Assembly (NCBI RefSeq): GCF_021531895.1
Contig: NZ_JAFBIX010000018.1
Span: 1 to 64,000 of the forward strand
Length of the DNA: 64,000 nucleotides
Origin: Faecalicatena contorta
GTDB lineage: Bacteria; Bacillota; Clostridia; Lachnospirales; Lachnospiraceae
Reading direction: 5' to 3'
Shown here: positions 6,923 to 14,836 of the stretch, in pieces
Position numbering within the stretch: the first letter of the stretch is position 1
Layout of the letters: every line of letters starts with the position of its first letter
Notes under the pieces: generated by a model
The model's input: only the letters and a program-made list of their open reading frames with translations
The model's database searches: none
Told to the model about the DNA's origin: nothing
Program-made: the position numbers and the translations under genes

Positions 6923-7771
6923 ATGGGAAATGAGATTATTATGAGACAGTATGGTCTGTCTGAGACAGTCGAAAAGTTGGCCGAACGTTTTGCGGATTTG
7001 ACTGTTTCGAGAATTCTTTCACAGGAAAAAGGAGTATATCGGCTGATTTCTTCCCAGGGAGAAAAATGGGGAGAAATATCGGGCAGATACCATTATGACG
7101 TACAGGCAAAATCAGATTATCCGACAGTAGGTGATTTTGTTATGGTTGACTGGAACAAAAGTGGCGGAAATGCAGTGATTCATTATGTTCTTCCGCGAAA
7201 AAGCTCCTTTATCCGAAAAGCTGCTGGTGAAAAAAACGAGGAGCAGGTCGTTGCCACCAATATTGATACTGTATTTTTGTGTATGTCCCTGAATAACGAT
7301 TTTAATCTAAGGCGTTTAGAGCGCTATGTCGCGATTGCCTGGAACAGTGGTGCAGTGCCCGTTGTCGTCCTGACAAAAGGCGATTTGTGCGAGAATCCAG
7401 ATAGTAAACTGATTGAAGTATCCTCTCGTGAACTGACTCTTTTGCCATCCGGCGGTATGGTGATTGATACACCGGGGATGCGTGAACTGGGGATGTGGGA
7501 TGCCGGAGACGGAATCGATCAGACTTTTTCGGATATTGAGAAGCTGGCACAAAAGTGTCGCTTTCGTGATTGCACTCATTCCGGCAGTGAGCCAGGGTGT
7601 GCAGTACAAGAGGCGGTAGAGCGTGGTGAATTACCGATCGATCGACTTCGCTCTTATCAGAAACTGATGAATGAGAATCGGTATGTGAAAGATACACAAG
7701 GTTATTTGGCTGAGAAAAGGCAAAAATTTAAGAACATTGCAAAGATCAATAAAAGGAATAGGAAAGGATAA
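6923..7771 (+). pseudogene. rsgA: RsgA-like GTPase with P-loop deleted
   Basis: 282 aa where RsgA proteins have about 340-350. The OB-fold N-terminus, the NIDTVFLCMSLNNDFNLRRLERY stretch, the G4 motif TKGD, the G3 motif DTPGMRELG and the zinc site C-x5-C-x-H-x6-C (CRFRDCTHSGSEPGC) are all present in circular-permuted order. However after SKLIEV (near 7420) the text jumps to SSRELTLLPSGG: the roughly 65 residues carrying the P-loop (GxxGxGKS) and switch I are missing, in frame. RsgA needs the P-loop to bind GTP in 30S subunit maturation, so this copy should be inactive. A second, shorter relic of the same N-terminus is at 17775. Confidence 0.8.
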
Positions 7772-7778
7772 AGAAAAA

Positions 7779-8411
7779 ATGAATACAGGCAACATTATTA
7801 TTCGTTTAGAGAAAAAAGAAGAATATCGGGAAGTAGAAAATCTGGTAAGAGAAAGCTTCTGGAATGTATATCGTCCGGGATGCTTTGAGCATTATGTGTT
7901 AAATCAGCTGCGAGATGATCCGGCTTTTGTTCCGGAACTTGATTTTATCGTGGAACAGGATGGCAAGCTGATTGGTCAGAACATGTTTATGAGAGCAAAT
8001 ATCAAAGCTGATGATGGCAAGACTATCCCCATCATGACGATGGGACCGATCTGCATTACCCCTGAACTGAAAAGAAAAGGGTATGGATAGATTTTATTGG
8101 ATTACTCTCTGGAAAAAGCGAAGGAGCTTGGCTGTGGCGCTGTTTGCTTTGAAGGAAACATTGATTTTTATGGAAAGAGTGGTTTTACTTATGCCAGTGA
8201 ATTTGGCATTCGTTATCATGGTTTGCCGGAAAGCGAAGATGCCTCCTTCTTTTTGTGTAAGGAATTGATTCCGGGATATTTAGATGGGATTACAGGTGAG
8301 TATGCGACACCACAGGGATATTTTGTGGATAAAGCTGAGGTGGAAACATTTGATAAGGAGTTTCCGGTAAAAGAAAAATTGAAACTCCCGGGTCAATTAT
8401 TTCAGGAGTAG
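7779..8411 (+). pseudogene. GNAT N-acetyltransferase interrupted by an in-frame TAG
   Basis: The frame from ATG 7779 reads through NIIIRLEKKEEYREVENLVRESFWNVY to ITPELKRKGYG, meets TAG at 8088-8090, and continues in the same frame with ILLDYSLEKAKELGCGAVCFEGNIDFYGKSGF to a stop at 8411. The TAG sits at the acetyl-CoA loop (R/Q-x-x-G-x-G/A), where homologues usually carry Lys (GYGK), so one A to T change explains it. Otherwise the 210-codon gene is whole. It lies directly behind the rsgA relic. A sequencing error or a very recent mutation are both possible. Confidence 0.75.
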
Positions 8412-8429
8412 TTTTCAAAAGATAGGATT

Positions 8430-8493
8430 TTGAATGTAACACCTTATTTTTTGTGTATAATATAAATTGAACATGACATATAGATGTCGTGTT
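8430..8493 (+). promoter_or_regulatory. Promoter and inverted repeat of the WYL gene cluster
   Basis: TATAAT at 8456-8461 with TTGAAT at 8430-8435 (20-bp spacing, weak). AACATGACAT (8470-8479) and ATGTCGTGTT (8484-8493) form a 10-bp inverted repeat with one mismatch just after the start point, a likely autoregulatory operator. Confidence 0.5.
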
Positions 8494-8528
8494 ATAGGTG
8501 GTATGATGAATCAGGAAGTGAAAGTGAT

Positions 8529-9485
8529 ATGAAAATAGATAGGCTTATCGGTATTCTTTCTATTCTTTTACAGGAAGAGAAAATAACTGCTCCGGAATTG
8601 GCAGAAAGATTTGAGGTTTCAAGAAGAACAATAAACAGAGATATTGAAGATTTATGCAAAGCTGGTATTCCGATTTTTACATCACAGGGTGCAGGCGGTG
8701 GTATCAGCATAATGGAAGGTTATAAGATGGATCGAACGATTCTGTCATCGAAGGATATGCAGATGATCATGGCAGGTCTTCGAAGTCTTGATAGCGTAAG
8801 TGGCAGCCATTATTATGTTAGGCTTATGGAAAAGCTCAAGGCTGGATCATCTGATTTTGTCAGTGGAAATGAGTCTGTTCTTATCGACCTGTCATCATGG
8901 AATAAGGATTCTCTGTCACCAAAGATTGAGCTGATTCAGGATGCTATCGAGCTTGGGAAGACCTTAAGGTTTAAGTATTATGCTCCGGGCGGTAATACGG
9001 AGAGGGAAATGGAACCGTATTTTCTGATCTTCAAATGGTCAAGCTGGTACATCTATGGATATTGTCTGCTAAGGAACGACTATCGTATGTTCAAACTGAA
9101 TCGAATGGCAGAGCTTAAGCATGGCAGAAATTTTGAAAAAAGAAGTGCAGTGCCAATGCCAGATTTATCAAATGAGAAGGTGTTTCCGCCACAGGCAAAA
9201 GTAAAAGCAGTTTTTCATCCGTCAATGAAATGGCATCTTATTGAAGAATATGGTATAGAGTCATTTGCAGAGATGCCGGATGGAAATCTTCTATTTGAAC
9301 ATGATTATGCGGATGATGAGGGGCTGTTGTCCTGGATACTTTCATGTAGGGACACGGTCACTGTTCTTGAACCAGAATCTATAAGGGAGAAACTGTTTCG
9401 TATCGCTTCTGAACTTGCAGAAAAATACAGGAAAGAAGGACAAAATGACAACGGTATATGTTTATGTAATGAATACAATGGCTGA
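8529..9485 (+). CDS. WYL-domain transcriptional regulator (YafY type)
   Basis: 318 aa from ATG 8529, where the HTH begins (MKIDRLIGILSILLQEEKITAPELAERFEVSRRTINRDIEDLCKAGIPI). A DeoR-type winged helix occupies residues 1-65, and a WYL domain about 135-210 with the signature KWSSWYIYGYC and RMFKLNRM. The C-terminal WCX extension follows. WYL domains bind small ligands or nucleic acid. The gene overlaps the next by 41 nt, and it probably controls the whole run 8529-11877, which contains DJ-1, TIGR04076, GyrI-like and GNAT proteins. A mild inverted repeat near its start suggests autoregulation. Confidence 0.9.
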   Translation: MKIDRLIGILSILLQEEKITAPELAERFEVSRRTINRDIEDLCKAGIPIFTSQGAGGGISIMEGYKMDRTILSSKDMQMIMAGLRSLDSVSGSHYYVRLMEKLKAGSSDFVSGNESVLIDLSSWNKDSLSPKIELIQDAIELGKTLRFKYYAPGGNTEREMEPYFLIFKWSSWYIYGYCLLRNDYRMFKLNRMAELKHGRNFEKRSAVPMPDLSNEKVFPPQAKVKAVFHPSMKWHLIEEYGIESFAEMPDGNLLFEHDYADDEGLLSWILSCRDTVTVLEPESIREKLFRIASELAEKYRKEGQNDNGICLCNEYNG

Positions 9486-10071
9486 TTGCGAAATTGGCTA
9501 TTGTCTTGCGGAACTTCATTCAAAAAGGTTTTTCAGGAAGGACGCCAGAGAGATTTCGGTGAAAACAGTATCTCTTTCAAAGGAGCCGGTGAAATCCATG
9601 GGAGGTCTTACGATTGTTCCGGACCTGACGATAAAGGATGTCCAGGCAAATAAAGATAATGTGCTGATTCTTCCCGGATCAGACAGATGGAGTGAATCTG
9701 AAAACTCCCCGATTCTTGGGATTGCTAAGCAATTCCTGGAAGCCGGAGGACTGGTTGCTGCAATATGTGGAGCTACCGTAGCACTGGCAAATATCGGGAT
9801 TTTGGATGATAAGAAGCACACGAGCAACGGAGCAGGTTTCTTAAATATGTTTTGCCCGGAGTATATGGGAACAGACCATTATATTGATAAGCCGGCTGTC
9901 AGAGACGGAAATTTGATAACAGCTGCAGCTACAGGCGCACTTGATATGACAAGATTGATTTTGGAATACCTGGATTTATTTGCGGCAGATACATTGGAAC
10001 ACTGGTATGCGTATTTCAGTACAGGCAACGCAGATGAATTTTTTGCTATGATGCAGAGTCTGCAGAAATAA
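9445..10071 (+). CDS. DJ-1/PfpI-family glutamine amidotransferase-like protein
   Basis: 208 aa from ATG 9445, where the beta strand TVYVYVMNTMADCEIG begins. The family nucleophile elbow is present at C108 (GLVAAICGATVALANIG), with an acidic residue in the early strand. DJ-1/PfpI proteins act as proteases, glyoxalase III, chaperones or regulators depending on subgroup; this one is nearest to YoaZ/type-1 GAT-like regulators by appearance. It starts inside the end of the WYL gene, so the two are translationally coupled. Substrate unknown. Confidence 0.85.
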   Translation: MTTVYVYVMNTMADCEIGYCLAELHSKRFFRKDAREISVKTVSLSKEPVKSMGGLTIVPDLTIKDVQANKDNVLILPGSDRWSESENSPILGIAKQFLEAGGLVAAICGATVALANIGILDDKKHTSNGAGFLNMFCPEYMGTDHYIDKPAVRDGNLITAAATGALDMTRLILEYLDLFAADTLEHWYAYFSTGNADEFFAMMQSLQK

Positions 10072-10085
10072 GGGGGACTAAGGTA

Positions 10086-10436
10086 ATGAAGAAATGGTAT
10101 GATGAAGAATATAGATTTTCAATAGAGGTAACAGGTTTTCTGCGAGGCGACCATACAGAACACCTATGCAGGAACGGTGAAGAAATAGGTGATAAATACA
10201 CCTGTACCTACGGCTGTCCTGTGAATGAGCAGGGCTATGGAATATGTTCTAAAATGATGCAGATCCTTTACGGTGATATGCAGGCTGTTAGAAGTGGCGG
10301 AGATTTAACACTTATTGGAGGAATTGAAGCAAATGTGAAGGAATATGTTTGTCCGGACGGATGTGTATGCTTTCGAATGACAGTCGAAAAGACAGGCGCA
10401 GAGAATTTTTACAAAGGTAAATATTATCAGGAGTAG
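10086..10436 (+). CDS. TIGR04076-family Cys-rich protein
   Basis: 116 aa, soluble, with spaced cysteines: HLCRNGEEIGDKYTCTYGCP, then GICSKMMQILYG, then CPDGCVCFRMTVEK. The layout (a beta strand, a Cys pair, the CxKM helix, DPDG-type turn) matches the small uncharacterised family TIGR04076, usually about 85-120 aa. The cysteines suggest metal binding, not proven. It lies 14 nt after the DJ-1 gene and 7 nt before the GyrI-like gene within the same operon. Confidence 0.65.
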   Translation: MKKWYDEEYRFSIEVTGFLRGDHTEHLCRNGEEIGDKYTCTYGCPVNEQGYGICSKMMQILYGDMQAVRSGGDLTLIGGIEANVKEYVCPDGCVCFRMTVEKTGAENFYKGKYYQE

Positions 10437-10443
10437 AGAGAAA

Positions 10444-11082
10444 ATGGCATTTGATTTCAAGAAAGAATTTAAAGAATTTTACATGCCAAAGAACAAGCCG
10501 GAAATAGTGACTGTTCCGAAGGCAAATTACATCGCAGTAAGAGGAAAAGGTAATCCGAACGAAGAAGGTGGCGAGTACAAGCAGGCGGTAGGCATATTAT
10601 ATGCGATAGCATATACTTTGAAGATGAGCTATAAGTCAGATTATAAGATAGAAGGATTTTTCGAGTATGTAGTACCGCCGCTGGAAGGTTTTTGGTGGCA
10701 AGACGGAGTGGATGGCTGTGATTACAGTATAAAAGCTGAGTTTTATTGGATATCAGTCATCAGACTTCCGGATTTTGTGACAAAGAAGGATTTTGATTGG
10801 GCGGTGGGAACTGTATCTGCGAAGAAAAAAATGGATTGTTCCAGAGCCGAATTCCTTACAGTTGATGAGGGGTTGTGTGTTCAGATTATGCATCACGGAC
10901 CTTTTGATGATGAGCCCGCAACTGTTGCAATTATGGATAAATATCTGGAAGATCATGGATACCGCAATGACTTTAGCGATGACAGGTTTCACCATGAGAT
11001 ATATATGTCTGATGCAAGAAAGGTTGCTCCTGAAAAGTGGAAGACTGTAATCAGGCATCCAATATGTAAAAAATCATTCTAA
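10444..11082 (+). CDS. GyrI-like small-molecule-binding protein
   Basis: 212 aa. Matches the stand-alone GyrI-like family: PEIVTVPKANYIAVRGKGNPNEEGGEYKQAVGILYAIAYTLK near the N-terminus, the aromatic strand FEYVVPPLEGFWWQ, and the C-terminal half CVQIMHHGPFDDEPATVAIMDKYLEDHGY. The SHS2-type fold binds drug-like ligands in BmrR, SbmC and relatives, and some members hydrolyse them. No DNA-binding domain is attached. The gene sits in the WYL operon, which fits a role in sensing or disposing of a toxic compound. Confidence 0.88.
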   Translation: MAFDFKKEFKEFYMPKNKPEIVTVPKANYIAVRGKGNPNEEGGEYKQAVGILYAIAYTLKMSYKSDYKIEGFFEYVVPPLEGFWWQDGVDGCDYSIKAEFYWISVIRLPDFVTKKDFDWAVGTVSAKKKMDCSRAEFLTVDEGLCVQIMHHGPFDDEPATVAIMDKYLEDHGYRNDFSDDRFHHEIYMSDARKVAPEKWKTVIRHPICKKSF

Positions 11083-11130
11083 TATAGAATAATATAGACA
11101 CTTGAAGAGCGTTGAGGGAGGGAATTTCAA

Positions 11131-11877
11131 ATGGAATTTATCCAAGTTACAAAAGATAATTTGGAAAAAGAGCACATCTGCTGTGCAATCTCAAATAATA
11201 AGGATGTACAGGTTACATCGAAAAAATCATGGCTTTCGGAACGATTTGATGAAGGCTTGGTTTTCTTGAAAAGTGAAGAGAGAGGAAAATGTTTTATCGA
11301 ATATATTCCTGCAGAGTATGCGTGGAACCCAATTGATGCCAAAGGATATATGTATATTGATTGTTTGTGGGTTGCAGGTTCTTTCAAGGGACATGGGTAC
11401 GCAAACGAACTGCTCAATTATTGTATGGAAGATAGTAAACAGAAAGGAAAGAAAGGACTTTGCATTTTATCGTGTGCGAAAAAGAAACCGTTTCTTTCAG
11501 ATCCTAAGTTCTTGAAATATAAAGGATTTGACCCCTGTGATGAAGCAGACAATGGAGTACAGCTCTGGTATCTGCCATTTGAAAAAGAAGCAGAGCCGCC
11601 AAAGTTTAAGGAAAATGCCAGGCATCCGCATATCGATGAAAAAGGCTATGTTCTTTTCTACACATATCAGTGTCCTTATAATGCAAAGTATGTTCCTGTT
11701 TTAGAGAATCTTGCAAAAGAAAAAGATATCAGATTTAAGGCGATTCATATAAAGAGTAGAGAAAAAGCTCAGAATGCACCAACACCGATTACAACCTATG
11801 CGTTGTTCTGTGATGGTGAGTATATTACAAATGAGCAGATGAATGATAAGAGATTTTTAAAATTATTATCAAAATAA
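11131..11877 (+). CDS. GNAT acetyltransferase with YoaP-like C-terminal domain
   Basis: 248 aa. Residues about 1-150 form a GNAT fold (IDCLWVAGSFKGHGYANELLNYCMEDSKQKGKKGLCILS, with the acetyl-CoA loop KGHGYA). Residues about 160-248 form the YoaP-like domain (YVLFYTYQCPYNAKYVPVLENLAKEKDI), a thioredoxin-like segment with a single Cys in YQCPY. A good GGAGGG site precedes it. It is the last gene of the WYL cluster and is followed by a terminator. Acetyl acceptor unknown. Confidence 0.85.
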   Translation: MEFIQVTKDNLEKEHICCAISNNKDVQVTSKKSWLSERFDEGLVFLKSEERGKCFIEYIPAEYAWNPIDAKGYMYIDCLWVAGSFKGHGYANELLNYCMEDSKQKGKKGLCILSCAKKKPFLSDPKFLKYKGFDPCDEADNGVQLWYLPFEKEAEPPKFKENARHPHIDEKGYVLFYTYQCPYNAKYVPVLENLAKEKDIRFKAIHIKSREKAQNAPTPITTYALFCDGEYITNEQMNDKRFLKLLSK

Positions 11878-11884
11878 TAGTTAG

Positions 11885-11935
11885 GAACTCTATACCGAGA
11901 ATGGTATGGAGTTCTTTATTAAATCTTTATTTTTT
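11885..11935 (+). terminator. Intrinsic terminator
   Basis: GAACTCTATACC (11885-11896) pairs with GGTATGGAGTTC (11903-11914) with one G-U pair, followed by a T-rich tract. It ends the WYL operon. Confidence 0.8.
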
Positions 11936-11980
11936 TCTGTTATCCTCTTTCTATAGAAACGAGAGAAAGAAGGTATAAGT

Positions 11981-12694
11981 ATGGAAATGATGCTTCAAAC
12001 GAAAGATCTTTGTAAGTCATTTAAGAAACAGAAGGCTGTAAATAAAGTCTCGCTAAATATTGAAAAGGGAAAAGTCTATGGGCTTCTTGGACCGAATGGG
12101 GCCGGGAAATCAACTACTCTGAAAATGATTACCGGTGTTTTAAAACCGACAGCAGGTGAGATTTATTTCGATGGAAAACCATGGCGCAGGGAGTCGTTGT
12201 CTGAAATTGGGGCATTGATCGAGAATCCACCAGTCTATGAGAATTTGTCTGCACGGGAAAATCTGAAAGTCCGGTCATTACTGCTTGGTGTGGATGAAAA
12301 AAGGATTGATAAGGTACTTAAGATTGTCTCTCTTGCAAATACAGGAAAAAAGAAGGTCGGGCAGTTTTCTCTGGGAATGAAGCAGAGGCTTGGCATTGCA
12401 ATGGCGTTACTGGGCGAGCCAAAGCTTCTAATATTAGATGAACCCACGAATGGGTTAGATCCCATCGGAATCGAAGAACTCCGAGTGCTGATACAATCCT
12501 TCCCGGCACAGGGAATTACGGTCATACTTTCCAGCCATATTCTCTCGGAAGTACAATTATTAGCCGATCATGTGGGAATTATTTCAGATGGTATTTTAGG
12601 ATATGAAGGACCAGTGGAACAGGGGGAGAATCTGGAAGAACTCTTTATGAATGTTGTAAGAGAAAACAGAAAGGCTGGTGAAGGTCGTGCTTAG
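11981..12694 (+). CDS. Lantibiotic-protection ABC transporter, ATPase
   Basis: 237 aa. Walker A GPNGAGKST (about 39-47), ABC signature FSLGMKQRLG, Walker B LLILDEPTNGLDP, and H-loop SSHIL are intact. The overall form, with LIENPPVYENLSARENL, matches the BcrA/NisF/SpaF/CprA group that powers removal of lantibiotics and bacitracin-like peptides from the membrane. It overlaps the first permease by 17 nt. With two permeases and a two-component pair behind it, the unit matches the CprABC-CprRK type of Clostridia. Confidence 0.92.
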   Translation: MEMMLQTKDLCKSFKKQKAVNKVSLNIEKGKVYGLLGPNGAGKSTTLKMITGVLKPTAGEIYFDGKPWRRESLSEIGALIENPPVYENLSARENLKVRSLLLGVDEKRIDKVLKIVSLANTGKKKVGQFSLGMKQRLGIAMALLGEPKLLILDEPTNGLDPIGIEELRVLIQSFPAQGITVILSSHILSEVQLLADHVGIISDGILGYEGPVEQGENLEELFMNVVRENRKAGEGRA

Positions 12695-13418
12695 TATTGT
12701 GAGAGCAGAATATCTGAAAACAAGAAAGTCAATGGGACGGGTACTGATCTGGGGATTTCCAATTATTACATTTGCTTTGGCATTTGTACTTACATTAGAA
12801 ATGACAAATGCATATGCAGAGAGTGTCTGGAATTGGTGGTATACACTGCTGCTGCCCGGAATGCTTGCCATTATCTGCTATCTTTCCATAATGCGGGAGA
12901 AAAAAACAAGATACTATCATCTCATGACGCTTTCTATCAGCAAAAGAAAATTAGTGATGGGTAAAATCATCTATATGGGATGTGTGATTCTGGTGTCTGA
13001 TATGATTATATTTGTGGGTGCCACTTTCGGAGGATTTCTATTGACCACCTGTGTTCCGTTCGGAGGAGCTTTGGCTGCAGTATTGGTTCTTACGATTACG
13101 CAGCTATGGGAGATACCGTTGCTTTTATTTTTAAGTGAACGCTTTGGAATGATTGTGGAATTACTGGTATGTTTGGTTCTCACGGTTGGAGGCGTTATCA
13201 TAGCGCCGACAGGAAAATGGTATTTTTTTGTTTCATCCATCCCGATGAGGATTCTTTGCCCACTCCTTCATATATTACCAAATGGAATCAGAGCAGAAGA
13301 AGGCAATCCGCTTTTGGATGCGGGAGTCGTTTTCCCGGGGATTTGCATATCCATTATCTGGTTCATTGCTGCAACTTTTTTGTTCTTAAACTGGTTTGAT
13401 AAGAGAGAGGGGAAATAG
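12678..13418 (+). CDS. Lantibiotic-protection ABC transporter permease (MutE/EpiE type)
   Basis: 246 aa with a GTG start at 12678 inside the ATPase 3' end. About six membrane segments are visible (VLIWGFPIITFALAFVLTL; LLLPGMLAIICYL; VILVSDMIIFVGATFGGFLLTT; LLVCLVLTVGGVIIAP; the last IIWFIAATFLFLNWF). The family is the ABC-2-like MutE/EpiE/CprB group of short permeases. Translational coupling to the ATPase fits a fixed complex. Substrate inferred from context only. Confidence 0.85.
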   Translation: MKVVLSIVRAEYLKTRKSMGRVLIWGFPIITFALAFVLTLEMTNAYAESVWNWWYTLLLPGMLAIICYLSIMREKKTRYYHLMTLSISKRKLVMGKIIYMGCVILVSDMIIFVGATFGGFLLTTCVPFGGALAAVLVLTITQLWEIPLLLFLSERFGMIVELLVCLVLTVGGVIIAPTGKWYFFVSSIPMRILCPLLHILPNGIRAEEGNPLLDAGVVFPGICISIIWFIAATFLFLNWFDKREGK

Positions 13419-13420
13419 AA

Positions 13421-14164
13421 ATGCTTAGAAGAAACCTCCATGCGGACTTGCTGAAAATGAAAGGGCTGTCCATTACGCTTGCGCATATTTTAATTCCTGT
13501 TATAACGAGTGGGGTGTTTCTGGCGTATTATGCTTTCTCTGCCTGGAATGAGAATACAAAAATCATTGCTTTCTACCAGGCAGTTGGAGCAGGATTCCCT
13601 GTTCTGATCGGAATATTTACTGCATGTATCATGGAACAGGAGCAAAATGCCGGAGCATACCAGAATCTGCTCACCTTACGAAAAAAGACAACAGCATTTT
13701 TGTCTAAGGTGATACTTTTGCTTATATTCAGCTTGTTTTCTGTATTTTTAGCAGCAGGAATCTTTTGCTTCGGGTTTCATAAAATCCTTGGGTGTAGTAC
13801 AGTAAGTACAGGGACATATATGATGACAGTATTTGTTATGTGGTGTGGCAGTATTCCGTTATATATCTGGCAAATGCTTTTGGCCTTCCGATTCGGAAAA
13901 GGCGTGTCCATTGGAGTAGGAATTATTTCCGGACTTGTCAGTACATTAATGCTCACGAATCTTGGAATGTATGTCTGGAAGTATATACCTGTTTCATGGA
14001 CCGGAAGATTACCATACACATATTTACAGACTGCTTTCGGAGAACCGGGAGCAATCGATGAAATGAAGTCTGTAATACCAGTATTTTGCGTATTTACAGT
14101 GATTACTATGGTATATTATTTATTCTGGTCATCCCACTGGGAAGGAAGTAAAATATCAGAATAG
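13421..14164 (+). CDS. Lantibiotic-protection ABC transporter permease (MutG type)
   Basis: 247 aa, starting 2 nt after the previous stop. Six membrane segments are visible, from LAHILIPVITSGVFLAYYAF to FCVFTVITMVYYLFW. The N-terminal LRRNLHADLLKMKG segment and EQEQNAGAYQNLL loop are typical of the MutG/EpiG/CprC permeases that pair with MutE-type partners. With the ATPase and first permease it would form a heteromeric exporter for membrane-active peptides. Confidence 0.85.
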   Translation: MLRRNLHADLLKMKGLSITLAHILIPVITSGVFLAYYAFSAWNENTKIIAFYQAVGAGFPVLIGIFTACIMEQEQNAGAYQNLLTLRKKTTAFLSKVILLLIFSLFSVFLAAGIFCFGFHKILGCSTVSTGTYMMTVFVMWCGSIPLYIWQMLLAFRFGKGVSIGVGIISGLVSTLMLTNLGMYVWKYIPVSWTGRLPYTYLQTAFGEPGAIDEMKSVIPVFCVFTVITMVYYLFWSSHWEGSKISE

Positions 14165-14173
14165 AGGGATAAT

Positions 14174-14836
14174 ATGGCGAAAATATTAGTAGTTGATGAT
14201 GATACAGCAATCCTTGATATGATAGGAACAATTCTAAATAAGGATGGACATCTGGTCACAAAAGTAAGCAACCCGCTTGAGATAAATATGGAAAAAGTGA
14301 ATCTTTATGATCTGATTTTGCTGGATATTATGATGCCCGGAATGGACGGATTCGTATTGTGTTCAAGAATCAGGCAGCTTGTTGACTGCCCCATTTTGTT
14401 TCTTACAGCAAAGACAGAAGAAAGCAGTCTGGTAAATGGTTTGTCATTGGGAGCAGATGACTATATCTGTAAGCCCTTTGGGGTTATGGAACTTCGGGCG
14501 AGAGTTGCTGCGCATCTTAGGAGAGAACACCGGGAACATTCTGTCAGAATGGTCGTTGGGCATGTCTGCTTTCATTTATCTTTCAAACAGATGATGGTTG
14601 ATGATAAGGAAATTCCGCTTACAAAGGCGGAGTATGAAATCTGTGAGTTTCTTGCAAGAAACCGTGGACAGGTTTTTTCAAAAGAACAGATTCTGGAGCA
14701 GGTATTTGGATTTGACAGCGAGAGCAATGAAAGTACAATTACGACTCATATTAAAAATATAAGAACAAAGCTCTCAGAATTTCCTTGCATGCCGATCAAA
14801 ACAGTCTGGGGGATTGGATATAAATGGGAAGAGTAG
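14174..14836 (+). CDS. OmpR-family response regulator (CprR-like)
   Basis: 220 aa. Receiver domain residues 1-115 with the acidic pocket DDD (8-10), phosphoacceptor D51 in LILLDIMMPG, the T in FLTAK and the K in ICKPFG. The winged-helix domain (about 130-219) ends IKTVWGIGYKW. It starts 9 nt after the permease and its 3' end overlaps the kinase start by 13 nt. It most likely activates the upstream transporter operon when its kinase senses peptide stress (inference from the Cpr/Nsr paradigm). Confidence 0.92.
   Translation: MAKILVVDDDTAILDMIGTILNKDGHLVTKVSNPLEINMEKVNLYDLILLDIMMPGMDGFVLCSRIRQLVDCPILFLTAKTEESSLVNGLSLGADDYICKPFGVMELRARVAAHLRREHREHSVRMVVGHVCFHLSFKQMMVDDKEIPLTKAEYEICEFLARNRGQVFSKEQILEQVFGFDSESNESTITTHIKNIRTKLSEFPCMPIKTVWGIGYKWEE

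Noticed and set aside
7302-7697. Minus-strand frame of 131 codons across the rsgA relic
   Set aside because: Shadow of the plus-strand gene: low-complexity His/Ser-rich translation and no start signals.
8088-8090. In-frame TAG as possible pyrrolysine
   Set aside because: No pyl genes are in view, GNAT enzymes do not use pyrrolysine, and Lys is the usual residue here.
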